DNA of 64,000 bases from Cyprinodon diabolis (Eukaryota; Chordata; Actinopteri; Cyprinodontiformes; Cyprinodontidae). The stretch spans positions 16,271,655 through 16,335,654 of the forward strand of contig CM060081.1 in the NCBI GenBank assembly GCA_030533445.1, written 5' to 3'. Both the position numbers and the translations under genes were made by a program. Shown here piece after piece: positions 26,046 to 38,259 of the stretch. The notes under the pieces are model-generated. The model saw only the letters and a program-made list of their open reading frames with translations. It made no database searches and was not told the origin of the DNA. Each line of letters starts with the position of its first letter. The stretch's first letter is position 1.

Positions 26046-26081
26046 GAGCATGCACAAGCCCATTTCTCCTTGTGCATGCTC
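26046..26081. repeat. 13-bp perfect inverted repeat
   Basis: GAGCATGCACAAG at 26046-26058 is matched by its reverse complement at 26069-26081 across a 10-nt loop. Its origin is unknown. Confidence 0.7.
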
Positions 26082-27039
26082 AATTTTAAGTTGCTGTTTG
26101 CATCACTCATACAAGCTTATTTCCAAAAAAAGAATTGCAATTTTTCCACTATGTCAGACTCACCACCGGGAAGGGACAATGGGGAAGAGCACGTAGGACA
26201 GCCGTACTTAAACATATCACCAGAATGATTGACAAGACCAGTTATTATGATGATCCACCGGGAGAAAGAACATCCTCCACTATACAGTACCTTTAACCCT
26301 TTATAAGGCAAGTTACTGTTTTCAGATCACTTGCCCTTACTTATATTTATGTTTATAAACTACAAAATTTAAGTGCCGGTATCAGCATTAAGGCCCTTAA
26401 GGTTATGTTATACCAAAAAAAATTTGTTTCTTTTTCATGAATTTCTTATAAAAGCACATTTGTTCTTTTTCTTAATATTTGGGCAAGTTGGTGTTTCTTT
26501 TTACTAAGTTCAATGTTCCCAAGGTAATACAGTTTGATTTTCAAAGTATTTCACTGAGTGCTCTATAAAGGGTAAGGCACAATTGTTTGGGCCAACAGGA
26601 TTGTAACCTAAAACACATCAAAACTAGTTTTGAATGGGTACCACAACAACAATATTCTTCTTGAAAGATTATAACATTAACTCCATGAAAATGTTTAGAG
26701 TATATTTAAAAGAATGGTTTAATGAAGAAGGGCAGCAGATTTAAATTGGCTTCACTAATTTGACCAAAAAAAAAATTCAGCCTGAATAATACCAGAGGCT
26801 TTTGCTGACTCTGGCAATCCTATAGGTGGCAAGTATCTATCTATTAGAGCTGAATTTCTGAGAAAAGCCATATTAGCTTTATCTGATCTTAATTCCTCTC
26901 TGCCTTTACAGTAGATAGGGAGAGGCCATCCCACACCATCACACTTCCTCCACCAAAATCTGTTTGGCATTTGCAAAGAGGATTTGGTTCTTTATGGGAG
27001 CAACTCGTATACCCAACTCTCCTACTCAACACACCAAAG

Positions 27040-27550
27040 CATTGTCAGGGTTGGTTGTGGTTAGGACCCAAATGCAGAGGCAGAGAGGCTGAGGAGATTT
27101 CTTGTGGATTTAATCAAAAAGTAAACAAAGGCAGGGATGCAAAAATCCAACTATTAAAGAAAAGCAAACCAGAACTATTAGAGACATCTGGGAAAACCAA
27201 ACACTAGGAGCCCGGGAGAGACAAGGTATGTGGACAACAGCATGGGAGGACAGCAAAGACAAGGAACCAACAAAGAGTGAGAGCAGAGGGAGAGCATATA
27301 TAGCAGAGAGTGTCAAAGGGAGGGCTAACGAGCAGACAAGGAACAGGTGTGAGAGGAGACAACGAGGGAGCCAAGGGGAAAGGAGCACACACACACAAGA
27401 GGGCAATAGAGGACAACAGAAAAACACGAGAACTAATATCAATCTAGAAATTACAACAAAACTGTAATTAAACCAATAAAACTAGAAAACAAGGAGCAAA
27501 GTAAAGAACAAACAGAACAGAGACCATGACAAGCATGGTCCTTACAAATG
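27040..27550. repeat. dispersed repeat, related to 36188-36660
   Basis: The two segments share an ordered set of motifs: AGGACCCAAATGCAGAGGCAG versus GAGGACCCAGATGCAGAG; GATTTCTTGTGGATTTAAT versus GATTTCTCACAGATTTAAT; GGAACAGGTGTGAGAGG versus GGAGCAGGTGTGGATAG; and AGGGGAAAGGA. They are diverged copies of one interspersed repeat in the same orientation. I cannot assign the class. The purine-rich content produces long but meaningless frames on both strands. Confidence 0.65.
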
Positions 27551-28441
27551 CTGACTATGTAACTGGAAACAGAGTCTTCCCATCAGTTTGATATTTACTG
27601 GCAAGAAGTATTTTCACAACAGCAGAAAAAAACAATTCAGCAATCATAGATTTCATTACCCTTTATACTAAGATTGTATACACAGCATTTTTTTTTTCAT
27701 TTCTCTGACTCCTGCAAACAAGTTGAAGCCAGGCTCTGCTTCTGACCCCTGGCTTGTACCAATCTGGTTACAGTTGGCTGTAAACACTCTTTTTTCCCAT
27801 TTCATTTCATGAGTAAAATATTTACCTTCACGGTAGCATTCAGCCTGTCTTTGCTGCTTTGAAGTTTTACCAAATGGAAAGAAGCCAGAGGCATTTATTC
27901 CTCAATTATGTTCAACAGAATAAGCAAAAAATTTGTTCTTATACCATGAAAGAGCACTTTTTTTCTGTTACCATCAAAAACTGTAATAAACTGATCCTTC
28001 TCTGACCGGGCGTTAAAAACCAGTTTATAATGATGAGCTATCTTTTAGAGGTTTGTCTTTATGCAAGGAACAGATAACATTTTTATGAGAGTATTGTCCC
28101 ACTCCAGTATGTCTCACTGAGTATGAAAGTTCAAATTTTCAGGGCAATTATAAAGGCAAGGAGGGGAAAATCTGCTTTTTGTGTAAACCCATTTGTTCTG
28201 TGTTTGGATTCCCTGCATTTCGCTTCATTTTCATTCACAAGACAGACGCAACACATTGTCTTCCCCATTGTTTCCTTCCTTGTGTGTTTTCTCAGTTCCA
28301 CGAATGACTCAGCTACGACTATGCATCACAAAAGGATGCTTTTTTCTCAGTTTCCCATCATCACATGTGAACTATTCAGTCTCTACTCTGCATGCCTTTG
28401 GCTCACCATCTTTGCCTCTCCTGTCTTCCTCCTTCCCACAG

Positions 28442-28678
28442 GTTCGCCTCAGGCCAGTGGGACTGGTACCCTCCAAATTTACCTGATTGATGTCAATGAC
28501 AATGTGCCTGTGCTAATACCGAAGGAGGCCCAAATTTGCGAGCGTGCCCGTCCCAACTCCAGAATCAACATCACAGCTTCGGATGCTGATGCCGAGCCTA
28601 ATGTCGGGCCTTTTGTGTTTGAGCTGCCTTCGTTTCCTCCAAGCATCCGTCGCAACTGGACCATTTCCAGACTGAATG
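28442..28678 (+). CDS. cdh4: cdh4 exon: end of EC4 and first part of EC5
   Basis: This exon of 237 nt begins by completing the glycine codon of 16991 and reads [20 protein letters not shown], the EC4/EC5 linker (DVNDN). EC5 follows: a cysteine in [31 protein letters not shown], then [14 protein letters not shown] and NWT are potential N-glycosylation sites. A pyrimidine-rich tract precedes the CAG acceptor (28439-28441), and the donor is GTAATT at 28679. The frame runs open for some 300 nt upstream by chance, so the exon start is set by homology and the acceptor, not by the first methionine. Confidence 0.96.
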
Positions 28679-29340
28679 GTAATTAAATGCCTTACATTGT
28701 GTTTAAGACTACATCATTGTAAAATGGACCCTTGGGATATTCAGGCAAGCCAGGATGAAAGATGGACAGGCTAAATCCTCAGTAAATTGAAACCATAAGC
28801 CTGATGAGGGCAAGATCCCCTCTGCAAAATCTGGTCGTATTAATCTTTAAAACACAGGGGACAGCTCTAAGATGTGAGGGAGGGAAGTCCAGGTTTAACA
28901 AAATGTCTCAAAAAGCTCCCAGTGAGAAGCAAGGGTGCTATCCAGTGTTGACGTATGATCTATCATTTGTGACAAATGAGATCCATTCGTCTCTCGGTCC
29001 CCCGAGCAGCCGATCTGTCACCTAATCCAACAGGATGGATGTATCACAGCAACTGTCTTGAGGACAAATCTGATCACATACCTGAATCCGACTCCCAACG
29101 AGGCTCTTGTCTTCCACTGAGTGATAGATGCTGAAGGTTAGACACCATAGTTTTAAATGTTTATGTGTTTTCTGCCTTCAGTCCTACATGTCAGAATGAA
29201 TGTTTGTTTTAAAACAGTTTGAAGCAGTACACCCAAGCACATGATGTCAAGAAAAGGTTGTTTACAGCTGCTATTTGTTTTATTTAATCTTTACGTTTTT
29301 CTAGTTCTATTCACCCATCTTTTCTGTCTGACTTCTATAG

Positions 29341-29574
29341 GTGACTACGCTCAGCTAAGGCTAAGGATCCCTTACCTGGAGGCCGGTGTGTATGGGATCC
29401 CAGTCATAGTGTCTGACTCGGGGAACCCTCCTCTGTCCAACCGCTCTCTGATCAGGATCAAAGTGTGTCCCTGTGACAACAATGGGGACTGTAGTGCAAC
29501 AGGAGCCGTGGCAGCTGCTGGTCTCGGCACTGGAGCCATCATTGCCATCCTCATCTGCATCGTCATACTGTTGA
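29341..29574 (+). CDS. cdh4: cdh4 exon: end of EC5 and start of the membrane helix
   Basis: This exon of 234 nt starts after TTCTATAG (29333-29340) with [19 protein letters not shown]. It continues through DSGNPPLSN and NRS (potential glycan), then the cysteine-rich membrane-proximal block CPCDNNGDC. It ends with [20 protein letters not shown], the N-terminal part of the single transmembrane helix. The [13 protein letters not shown] run is the R-cadherin form (N-cadherin has a different residue pattern, [13 protein letters not shown]). Donor GTGAGT at 29575, splitting a serine codon (A|GT). Confidence 0.97.
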
Positions 29575-29687
29575 GTGAGTGGAAAAAATGCCAGCCGATG
29601 CAAGTTTCTAATGACTGTCTGAGTTAATGACTGTGTTTAAATAAACTCAAGAGAATAAACAGTTTGGCTGTTCTTTTTGTACGGCAG

Positions 29688-29827
29688 GTATGGTTCTGCT
29701 GTTTGTGGTGTGGATGAAGCGCAGAGAGAAGGAACGACAAGCAAAGCCCCTGCTGATTGACCCTGAAGACGACGTTAGGGACAATATCCTGAAGTACGAT
29801 GAAGAGGGAGGAGGAGAGGAAGACCAG
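29688..29827 (+). CDS. cdh4: cdh4 exon: end of membrane helix and juxtamembrane tail
   Basis: This exon of 140 nt has its acceptor AG at 29686-29687 and donor GTATGT at 29828. It reads [16 protein letters not shown]: the inner end of the helix and the positive stop-transfer residues. Then come [20 protein letters not shown] and GGEEDQ, the start of the p120-catenin-binding juxtamembrane domain. The intron before it is only 113 nt. The sequence is nearly invariant across vertebrate type I cadherins. Confidence 0.97.
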
Positions 29828-32189
29828 GTATGTTAGATTACTACTTATTATAAGCCATAAATATATGTCTGTTAGTACATGGGATGACTTGGGCAGCAAA
29901 CGATTGGTTTGTTCTCAATGTTTATAGTTAGAAACAGGAATAAAACGGACATGAATAAAGATTTTAACAGAGCTTTACTGGCTAGACAACTGTGTCACAG
30001 CACCACAAAACCAAACTGTTGCTATCTTGGGATATACCAGGTCTGCGATGACCACCAATAGTGGTCCAAGGAAGAAACAGTGGTAATCATAGACTCACTG
30101 CTGCACATGGGAAAATAAGCTGCACAGTCATGTGGGTTTGTAGTTTCTTTCTTTACCCACATGCAGAATCACACAAAGCACTGAGTTTTAATATTTTATT
30201 TACAAAAGCAACAACAATTTGAAAGCTGAGAACTATATATTTATATATATCCGCGCGCCGGACAGGAGTTGTGAGAGGCAGCCCGGGCCACAGGCTGCTA
30301 CTCTCTCTCTCCCTTCCATTCATTCTGCTAGCTAATCTGATTCGTTCAATTCCATTTCAAGAGCGAGATCATCTGTGGTAGTAGCACTAGACATCTTTCA
30401 GGCATGTGAGTGAAACTAGAAGCAGTTCAGTGGACAGGATGAATGAATGGTAGCCGCCGCACGCGGATGACGTCATACACACTCCGCTTTGTTTTAAAAA
30501 AATATAAATATAAAAAATACAACCACGGATGTCTGGGGGACAGTGATTCGCCTACGTTATGAATGCTGGTGTACCATACAGAATAAATTATGAATAGTTT
30601 AGTTTGTGCTTTCAAGTCGTTGCCCATAGGAAGACGTTACTTTGTTTACAAAACGGAATATCTCTAGAACAGCTCCAAATGAAACAAAACTAATATGGGT
30701 GAGTAGAACATGATGTAATAATGTAAAATCAAGGGGCCAATGTGAAAAAGAAAAGCGTTCCCCTTTAAGTTTACATTTCAATTGTGAAGGGAAAACGAAA
30801 ACAAGCCAGTCCTATGTGACAGAGTAATTAACAAAGTGTCCCCTTAAGTTAAAATTAAAAATGTTTCCCACATATGATCTGCTTTCATCAATGCTTTTTT
30901 TGGACACAGCCGTACACATTTCCAACCTGTCACAGAAAAGCAGATTAAACAAATATGAACTGTTGTTGAATATCATAAAAAGCTGTTGCTGTAGGTCAGC
31001 ATGCATGAACACACTTAGCCTTTATCTGCTTTGGTCTACATACCAATCGAAACAACTCTGAAAATCTAATAAAATGTTATAGAATAAATCTTACATAATG
31101 AGCCATTTAAAGAGTGTTTGAAAGATTCATGACCTTAATGACTGTCACAAAGCAGCTTTCACATACAGAGATGTTTCACAGCAGTGGACCCAAAGGCTTT
31201 TCAAATTATTTCATAAAGTGTCTTTGCTCTTATCTCTTGGAACTATGTAAAACCTTCAAACTTTTCACAAAAGCTTTGTCTTCTGGTGTAGGGCTAATTA
31301 TAGCGCTGTTCTGTCTGTTTAAAGGTTTTGATCATGATCCATATTGGCAGTATTCCTGGTAGCCCAGCATGAACCAACAGCCATTTGGTTCTTAGAAGAA
31401 AAGGCACTGACAATCCTCAGATTCCTGCTGATTTCTTCAAGCAGAATAAACACCATGTTTTTGCTTCAAACAAACCTTATCTTATTAGTTCTGATTTGCC
31501 GTACAGGTTTAAAAAGACTCTTATGTAAAAGGAAAAAAAAAAATACTTTTGCTATTTTCAAGGTCAGCGCAGAGGTGCTGGCAAAAAGTTTTCTAGCTTG
31601 AAGAAATAAAATGAATGTGAAAGAAGTGTAAAGATCCAACAATATGACAGTGAAAAAGAAATAAAGTCTAAAAACAACAAATCTTTTTTTATTTATTTTT
31701 TGTGTGTAAAATACTCAAACGTTAAGTTTTACATCTTTTCCTGCATTACAACCACAAATTACGTTTTTGGGGAGATTTTACAAGCACAACTAAATAAAAG
31801 AAAAAAACTGTTTGCACTACCTCAGACTCACTTGAAAACTGAATGAGGAGAATCTCTGACTATGCATTCATGTCTTGTCACACAGAAACATTTTTTAATA
31901 CAAGTAATTTTTCCTAAAATAAGTGCATTTTTTTCTCAAATTAAAAAGTTTCTCATATTTCAAGTGCACATTATATCTTATTCTAAGGGTAGGACATACT
32001 CATCCCACTGGCAGAACAAATTTACCTACTCAATGAGTAAATAGACGTATTTTAAGAATATTTACTCATGTTTTGATCATATTTGTATTGCAGATCCCTA
32101 AATAGTGGATTTTTGTTAGTACCCTGATGGCTTAATGGGTACAGTAGACGCCCTACGTACAGAAGCTGTTAGTCCATAGGGCAGCAGTC

Positions 32190-33090
32190 CTTGCTGATTT
32201 GTCTTCTGGCTCCACACCCTTTTCTGTATATTTTTACTCTCCTGTCAATCTAATACACATAATGTTTTGATTTTAGATTAAGTTTGGAGTCATCTGACCA
32301 GAGTTACATCTTTCACGTACATGCTGTATGTGAAAGATGGCCAATTTTAAACAGGATATGACAAGACTCAATCATCAAGCTTCCTGTCTGCTGAAAAAAA
32401 ACTTTCCCACAAAAAGATGCTGCCACTTTCATATTCTGCCATGAGGATGATATGTTCAGGGTTAGTTTATTGCCACACTTAAGGCCTGATATTCAGGAGA
32501 TTTCCATCCTGAAAACAGATGCAATGAGGTTTGCGTGTGTAGAGCAGATCTTCAGAGAAGGTGCAGAGTAATATGAATGTGCAATTTAGCAGAACGTATA
32601 CATACAACTTGCATGTGTGCCTTCATCAATATGCAGATCAACAGAGACAGCAGGCGGGGGTTGCTACCTTGATTTACTTTTGCCAATAACACTTTGAGAT
32701 AGGCAATAATGTACACCATAAATATAAAAATGATTAAAAAAAATTAAAATATCGTTAGTATTGGAATCTCCTGTTTCTTTTAAGAGCAAATTCCTATAGG
32801 ACACAAAATTGGTGCTTGTAAATCACCATCACGACCATTTATCACTCGTACAATAAAATTGCCAGTGTAATTTAGCAGCTCTTATTTGTAATCGATAAAT
32901 ATGAGGCCCTTAGCGTCTTGCATGTAGAACACCAAGTGTAATTTTAGTGAACTGATCAGAGTTCCATCTTCTGTTGGTTGTCTTTGTCAACTCTGAATGG
33001 AGCTTCTTGTGGTTTTCTTACAACACTGGATTTTATCTTGCCAGTGTGTGTCAAACAGTTATCTTATGAACAGACTCTGAAAAGAAGGAC
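32190..33090 (-). mobile_element. Tc1/mariner relic, heavily decayed
   Basis: The + strand carries TTGGAGTCATCTGACCAGAG (32285-32304) and later TGCTGCCACTTTCATATTCTGC with GATGATATGTTCAGGG. These are the inverted form of segments common to fish Tc1-like elements. The order runs backwards along the transposase, so the relic is on the - strand. No open frame remains. Confidence 0.5.
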
Positions 33091-33312
33091 TTAATAATAT
33101 AAAATTGCTTGAAAAAGTAGCTAATAATAGCTACTAATAAGGGGGTGCGGTGGCGGTGTCACCGGCAAAGCTTCACAACTATTGGCCAAGGCTAGCTCCC
33201 CGGAAATGGTTACTGCTTGGATTTTGCCTTCAGGCAAAGGTGTAGCGACGGCTAACTTGTGGAATGCCATAGCAAATGAACTCGGCCGAGTTGCCGATTT
33301 GTCAGAAGACAA

Positions 33313-34060
33313 TAGGGCTGGGCGATATAGAAAAAAAGCTTATCGATAAAAAAAAATGCATATGGGTTATGTTATTAAATACTGACAAAGAATAAACTAA
33401 AGTGACCAAAATAAAAATAACAAATAAATAAATGCCCCCCCACCGCCGCCGCCGCCCCTGTTTCCTGCTTTAACGTGAGTTATTACTTTGAAGTTTTTGG
33501 CCCCTCAGCATTTTTATCTCAATTGTTAGAACTACGTGGGAAACTGCCCAGAACTGAAAATATATATATATTTTCCCGAAGATTCCTCGGAGGAGAGCCG
33601 CGTCGGGGCCTACACAGCTCGTACTCCAGCAGCTGTGAGCGGCTGAGATGATAAAAAGTTGGTTGTGTTATCAGACTTGGTTTTCACTGGTTCCCTACAC
33701 ATTTTACAGATGACTGTGGTTTGTTTTTTGTCCGACTTGCCATGACCGAAATACCTCCAAACTGGCGAACTACAAAAACCCTTCTTTGAAACAATTTCCT
33801 CCGCTTCTCCTTGCAGCGACATCTTCATGTACTGTGTTGTGGTTTGAGAGGGCGGCGCTTGGTGACGGCGTGCCTGGGTCTGCGATTGTGATTGGTTGGG
33901 AGGAAGCAGTGACTGGCATAAACTTACATGCTAGGCTACAATGAGAAGGAAGGAAAACTGCGTTTCTTTTTTATCGAACTTTTATCGACCCTCTTTTTTT
34001 CTATTGTGCCACACGTCTATCGATCGATATATATCGTTATTGAATTATCGCCCCGCCCTA
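33313..34060 (-). mobile_element. non-autonomous hAT element with BED fragment, copy B
   Basis: It has the same TAGGGCTGGGCGATA terminus as copy A (17809-18762) and a perfect 8-bp target duplication GAAGACAA at 33305-33312 and 34061-34068. The right terminus has one change (CCCCGCCCTA). Relative to copy A it lacks the equivalent of 17860-18053 (194 bp). The BED-finger fragment on the - strand (33828 to 33610) again stops after the CxxC pair, so both copies descend from one internally deleted master. Confidence 0.92.
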
Positions 34061-34600
34061 GAAGACAACACAGTTTCTAACAATCATGTTCTATATCGTC
34101 TCAAGAATACTGTTTTAAACAACCACCGAAGCAGATCTTTACCCAGTGGTGTTGCAAAATTTGGACGAGGTAGCTCGCTGCTTGTAAACATTTAATGGCA
34201 CACAAATTCATATTACTAGCTACTTCTTCTAGCAATTTTATATTATTAAGTCCTTCATTTATTTGTATGTATTTTTGATTATGGCAGCATTGGTCCTCCA
34301 TAGGGATATCCAAAATTTTTGTCTTCTCTGGTGTTCTTGATGCTCAGTGATGTTCTCCACAAAAAACACCTGAGTAAAGATGGAGCAATACAAATGTAAA
34401 CTTTTTAAAATATGTTTCAATGAACAGAATCAATATCTGCTTCCTAATTATAAGCATTTTATGTTTAGTGGAATATGTCAAATTACTGACTGCAATGTTA
34501 GGCATTTAAATATATTTCCTAGGCACTGTACATGTATTCTTCTGATCCTAAAGCATACTTTATATTACCTGGCGATTTTCTATTCAAGTATAGAACCTGT

Positions 34601-35473
34601 CACACTTTGACAATTTAGCCAACGTATTCCTGACATACGAAAAATCTAACAAAAACAATGGCACATGTTGGATAACTTATGGGTCAGTTTTCTATAAGTT
34701 TTGAGCATGGTGAAGCATGCTGGCACAAGTTGACATCCGGCAAGTACGACAATGCTCATACATGGGGCATAAGTTATAGGTAAGTTATCTGATCGTTGAC
34801 ATACGTTAGTGTAAGTTACTCATAACTTGTGGTGTCTAGCTTATCCAAAACCTATGAGTAACTTGTGCATAACTTAAGCATAACTTATCAAGAACTTATC
34901 TCCAACGCATATCAACATATTTGACGTGTTCTAGATGACTGCTGAACATGTTTCTAATGTACAGCTACTGCATGCTGGCATATTGGCAACGTTTTAGTAT
35001 AAAAGGGGGTTCATAGGAGGAAACCATCAGTTCTTCTCCAGACTTAATCCCCATCATAGGGTGAGCGTGATGGTTAGTGTGATGGATCCTCCCTGCGTTC
35101 ACGACCAAAAAACTTCCTAGCAGCAATGACGCTGAATGTGCTGCGACTGCAAACCTTCTTTCTTTCTGTTTATTTTTTTCTTTTGGCGGGCAACAAACAG
35201 AAGCTAGGTAATACCACAATAGGAAAATCTTTTTATGCAGGCCAGGTGCCTCCAGGTGCATTGCTGTCCCCCTCAGGACACTGGCTTGTGACATATTATG
35301 GACATTACGCTGCCGTGCGTTATGCATAAATTAGGCTGTCATTGGACGTACTGTAAGTTCTTGACTTGTTGTTAATACTCTATGTATACACTCAAATTAA
35401 AAAATCAGCGTATGCCGGCGTTTTAGGAGATTCTGGGACGTCAGGTATACGCTGGCTAAATTGTCAAGGTGTG
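34601..35473. mobile_element. 873-bp element with about 35-bp terminal inverted repeats, class unknown
   Basis: The left end CACACTTTGACAATTTAGCC and the inverted right end CACACCTTGACAATTTAGCC match, and the similarity continues through CARCGTATWCCTGAC. The inverted repeat may extend a few bases outward (CCTGTCACAC versus CCTTTCACAC). I found no convincing target duplication. The left interior (34670-34900) is rich in CATAACTTA/TAAGTTATG in both orientations. The right half holds overlapping frames of 120 codons (- strand, 34965-35327) and 67 codons (+ strand, 35126-35329) with no domain I recognise. Confidence 0.7.
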
Positions 35474-35938
35474 AAAGGAGCTTTAAACGTAAATCACAGT
35501 TACTGTAGAAGCTAGTTCCAGTGCTTAGTTTAAGGTGGACACCTATACATATAAATGCTATTTTGATTGTCACTTATTTTCAACATCTACACATGCCAAA
35601 ATCAACAGATGGTTTTGGTCCTCATAGGCCTGTTTTCACTGACATACCTGGAAAGAGATACAATGGGCATATTTATAAATCATACATTGAATGACAACCT
35701 CTTTTTTTTTTCTTTTTTTTATTGGTCTAGGAAAGAAAATTTCAATAGCAAACAACCAACATATAAACCAAATGATTTACAACCATCTGCATTAATTTCA
35801 ATGTAATCTCTACATAGATATTAAAATGGTTATTAAATCAATGCGCTCTGTTTTTTTTTTTCTGATTTTGTTGAACGTTCTAAACCTCATCCCAATTATT
35901 AATCTGCATTTTTCTCTCTCTCTGGTTGCTTCATCCAG

Positions 35939-36103
35939 GACTATGATCTGAGCCAGCTGCAGCAGCCAGAGTCTCTGGACCACATCATAAACAAACCTAC
36001 TGGGGTGCGCCGGGTCGATGAGAGGCCTGTGATTGCTGAGTCACAATACCCAGTCAGACCCACTGTACCCCACCCAGGGGACATAGGAGACTTCATTAAC
36101 GAT
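35939..36103 (+). CDS. cdh4: cdh4 exon: p120/beta-catenin tail, middle part
   Basis: This exon of 55 codons is phase 0 at both ends (acceptor AG 35937-35938, donor GTAGGT at 36104). It reads [40 protein letters not shown], then [19 protein letters not shown] completes the juxtamembrane p120-catenin core that controls cadherin turnover. GDIGDFIN opens the beta-catenin-binding region. The variable middle ([12 protein letters not shown]) is where cadherin paralogues differ most. Reading through the donor reaches a stop within a few codons (TAG at 36112), consistent with an internal exon. Confidence 0.97.
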
Positions 36104-36187
36104 GTAGGTTTATAGTGAATGTTTCCCTGCAAGTTTGCTTTAGAATGACTTGAGAGTTATAAGCATCATTTCCTAAAGATACAGTAT

Positions 36188-36660
36188 ATGTCAGGTTTGG
36201 TGGATGTTTGTTGAGGACCCAGATGCAGAGACGGAGAGTCAGAGATGATTTCTCACAGATTTAATAAAGATGTTGATAATACAGAGGCAATTATCCAGAA
36301 GAAAGAAACTCAGGAATCAATAACTTGTAGATGCCCATTGAAAGTAACATATGGAATAAAGAAATGAAGAGAATCCAGCAATGAGGAAGTGCAGAGGAGG
36401 GTTATTTATGGGAGATAGAACAAAGACTGGGGTAATTAGCTAACTGGGAGCAGGTGTGGATAGAAGTAATTAGAAGGGAGCTAGGGGAAAGGAAACTGGC
36501 AAAAGGGGGCAACAGAGAGTAACTCAAAAAATACAACACTGCTTGGATGTGACAAGAAAGCAACTAGAATGACACAAAATGGATAATAAAACAATGAGCA
36601 AGAAAACACAGAATGACATAAATCATAACTGAAGTTAAACTAAAGTCCACAATGGGAAGA
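36188..36660. repeat. dispersed repeat, second copy
   Basis: It shares ordered motifs with 27040-27550 (GAGGACCCAGATGCAGAG, then CAGATTTAATAAAG, then GGAGCAGGTGTGG and CTAGGGGAAAGGA). Both copies sit in cdh4 introns in the same orientation. Class unknown. Confidence 0.65.
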
Positions 36661-37079
36661 ATCAACACAGCATATGGTGGGCACTCAACGTTTTATGGTG
36701 GACTCTTGATTTTTGCTACAAATGATTGTCTTATTAAGTATTTTATGACTTTAAGAAATAGTTTTCTTTGCTTGTGAGAAGAATCTGCCTGCAAGCATCA
36801 GTCCTGGTAGAAAGGTTTTTTTTCCCTCCATGGATGAGTGTCTGCCTCTCAGTCAGTTTTCAGTCTATGAAGTATCATTAAAAAACTTCCCAGTGGGTGA
36901 GCCACACAAGAAGAGTGTATGTCTATAATAACTCAAGCTGCTTTTCCACCTATATGGTTATATTGTTAGTGGAAAAACACCCATTTTTTCCCAGAAGAAA
37001 ATGCTTCCAGGTTTTGTTTTATGAGCAGAAAATAGTTCTTAGTCTGGGGTTCTTATGCAGTTGGGTGTTTAAATTTAGT

Positions 37080-37165
37080 ATTTTCTTTTTCGTTTGTTCT
37101 TTCTTTCTTCCTTTCTTTCTTTTGTTTGTTTGTTCGCCCTTGCTTCCTTCCTTCCTTCTTTCCCT
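37080..37165. repeat. polypyrimidine (CTTT/CCTT)n tract
   Basis: Interrupted TTCTTTCTTTC and CTTCCTTCCTTC runs on the + strand, 0.9 kb before the last cdh4 exon. Simple sequence. Confidence 0.8.
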
Positions 37166-38052
37166 CACATTGGTTTAAGCATTTTAATTTTAAAGTGAAT
37201 TTTTGTTTGTAAACATTAAATAATGTCTTAATGGACTGAGTGTTTTTAGAGATTTGAGTCTAGAGAAGTATGTAAGTTTGACATGAAGAAAATGTCGGAA
37301 ACCCTGTGGATAGAAAACCCGGAATGCCTCAACAGGAACCATAAGTATCTTTGAAAAACACTTTAAAGTGGAATTAAAGTGCTTTTAGGCTGTTGCATTG
37401 TGTTGTTTGAAAGCACATATGCAGCCAGGAGGATAGAAGTCAGCCCGCCTCTGCTACGCCCCTGCCTCGTGGGAGTCACAGGCCCATGCTGGTTTTAAGG
37501 GTCGAGGAAGTATGATTGACAATTAGCAAATTTTTAAATATTGTTTTTGCCACTAGACAGCTGCAGAATTTAAAAGCCTAAACAACACCTAGAAATAATT
37601 TCAGACCAAAGCGCAGGTGAAAAAAATAATAAATTATTTTTGTCATCTAACAGCTGCAGCGCTTTACTGAGCTTTCGTGGGGAGAATCTGGACTCACAGT
37701 TTCTGCGCATTGCTTACATCGATGGTGCAATAGACACGTTGTCACGCACTGCCAGCTATATCTTAGAAAGGTCACAGCTATATCGAATAACTCTATTTTT
37801 CTGATTTAAAAAAGGTCCAAAGGGAAGTTAGACTCTCCTAATATGAATGGGTTTGTGATAGAAATGTTTCCTAAAATGCTCCATGGTGTGGAATAAATAA
37901 ATGCTTCGATACACAGTAGTTTCCTGAACCAAAAGTCAAAACTTTTGATTGACCAGAGAAAGATTCCTAATAATTGAATCAAGCTTTTTTTTTTTAAACA
38001 GGTTTTGATCTTACATAATTCATTACATTATTCCTTTTCTTTCTGTCTTTAG

Positions 38053-38259
<207 letters not shown>

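Larger units (their letters stand above)
16992..28441 (+). other. cdh4: cdh4 intron (11.4 kb, longest in the window)
   Basis: No cadherin exon was found. It holds a hAT element (17809-18762), a LINE-tail-like (GAATA)n and CACAATGGGGAAATT segment (21283-21345), perfect hairpins at 22209-22248 and 26046-26081, and a dispersed repeat (27040-27550). An isolated 126-codon frame at 23837-24217 has no recognisable domain. The acceptor is TTCCCACAG at 28433-28441. Confidence 0.85.
29828..35938 (+). other. cdh4: cdh4 intron (6.1 kb)
   Basis: No exon was found. It contains an unclassified GC-richer block at about 30245-30470, a Tc1/mariner relic on the - strand (about 32190-33090), a hAT copy (33313-34060) and a terminal-inverted-repeat element (34601-35473). 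The acceptor is TCATCCAG at 35931-35938. Confidence 0.85.
36104..38052 (+). other. cdh4: cdh4 last intron (1.9 kb)
   Basis: It holds a dispersed repeat (36188-36660, see 27040-27550) and a pyrimidine-rich CTTT/CCTT tract at about 37080-37165. The rest is AT-rich with no feature I can name. The acceptor is TCTTTAG at 38046-38052. Confidence 0.85.

Noticed and set aside
27110..27467. Long hydrophobic - strand frames and a charged + frame
   Set aside because: They lie in a purine-rich dispersed repeat with a second, non-open copy at 36188-36660.
28123..28441. Open frame extending upstream of the EC4/EC5 exon
   Set aside because: The cadherin homology begins exactly at the CAG acceptor; the upstream part is intron that happens to lack stops.
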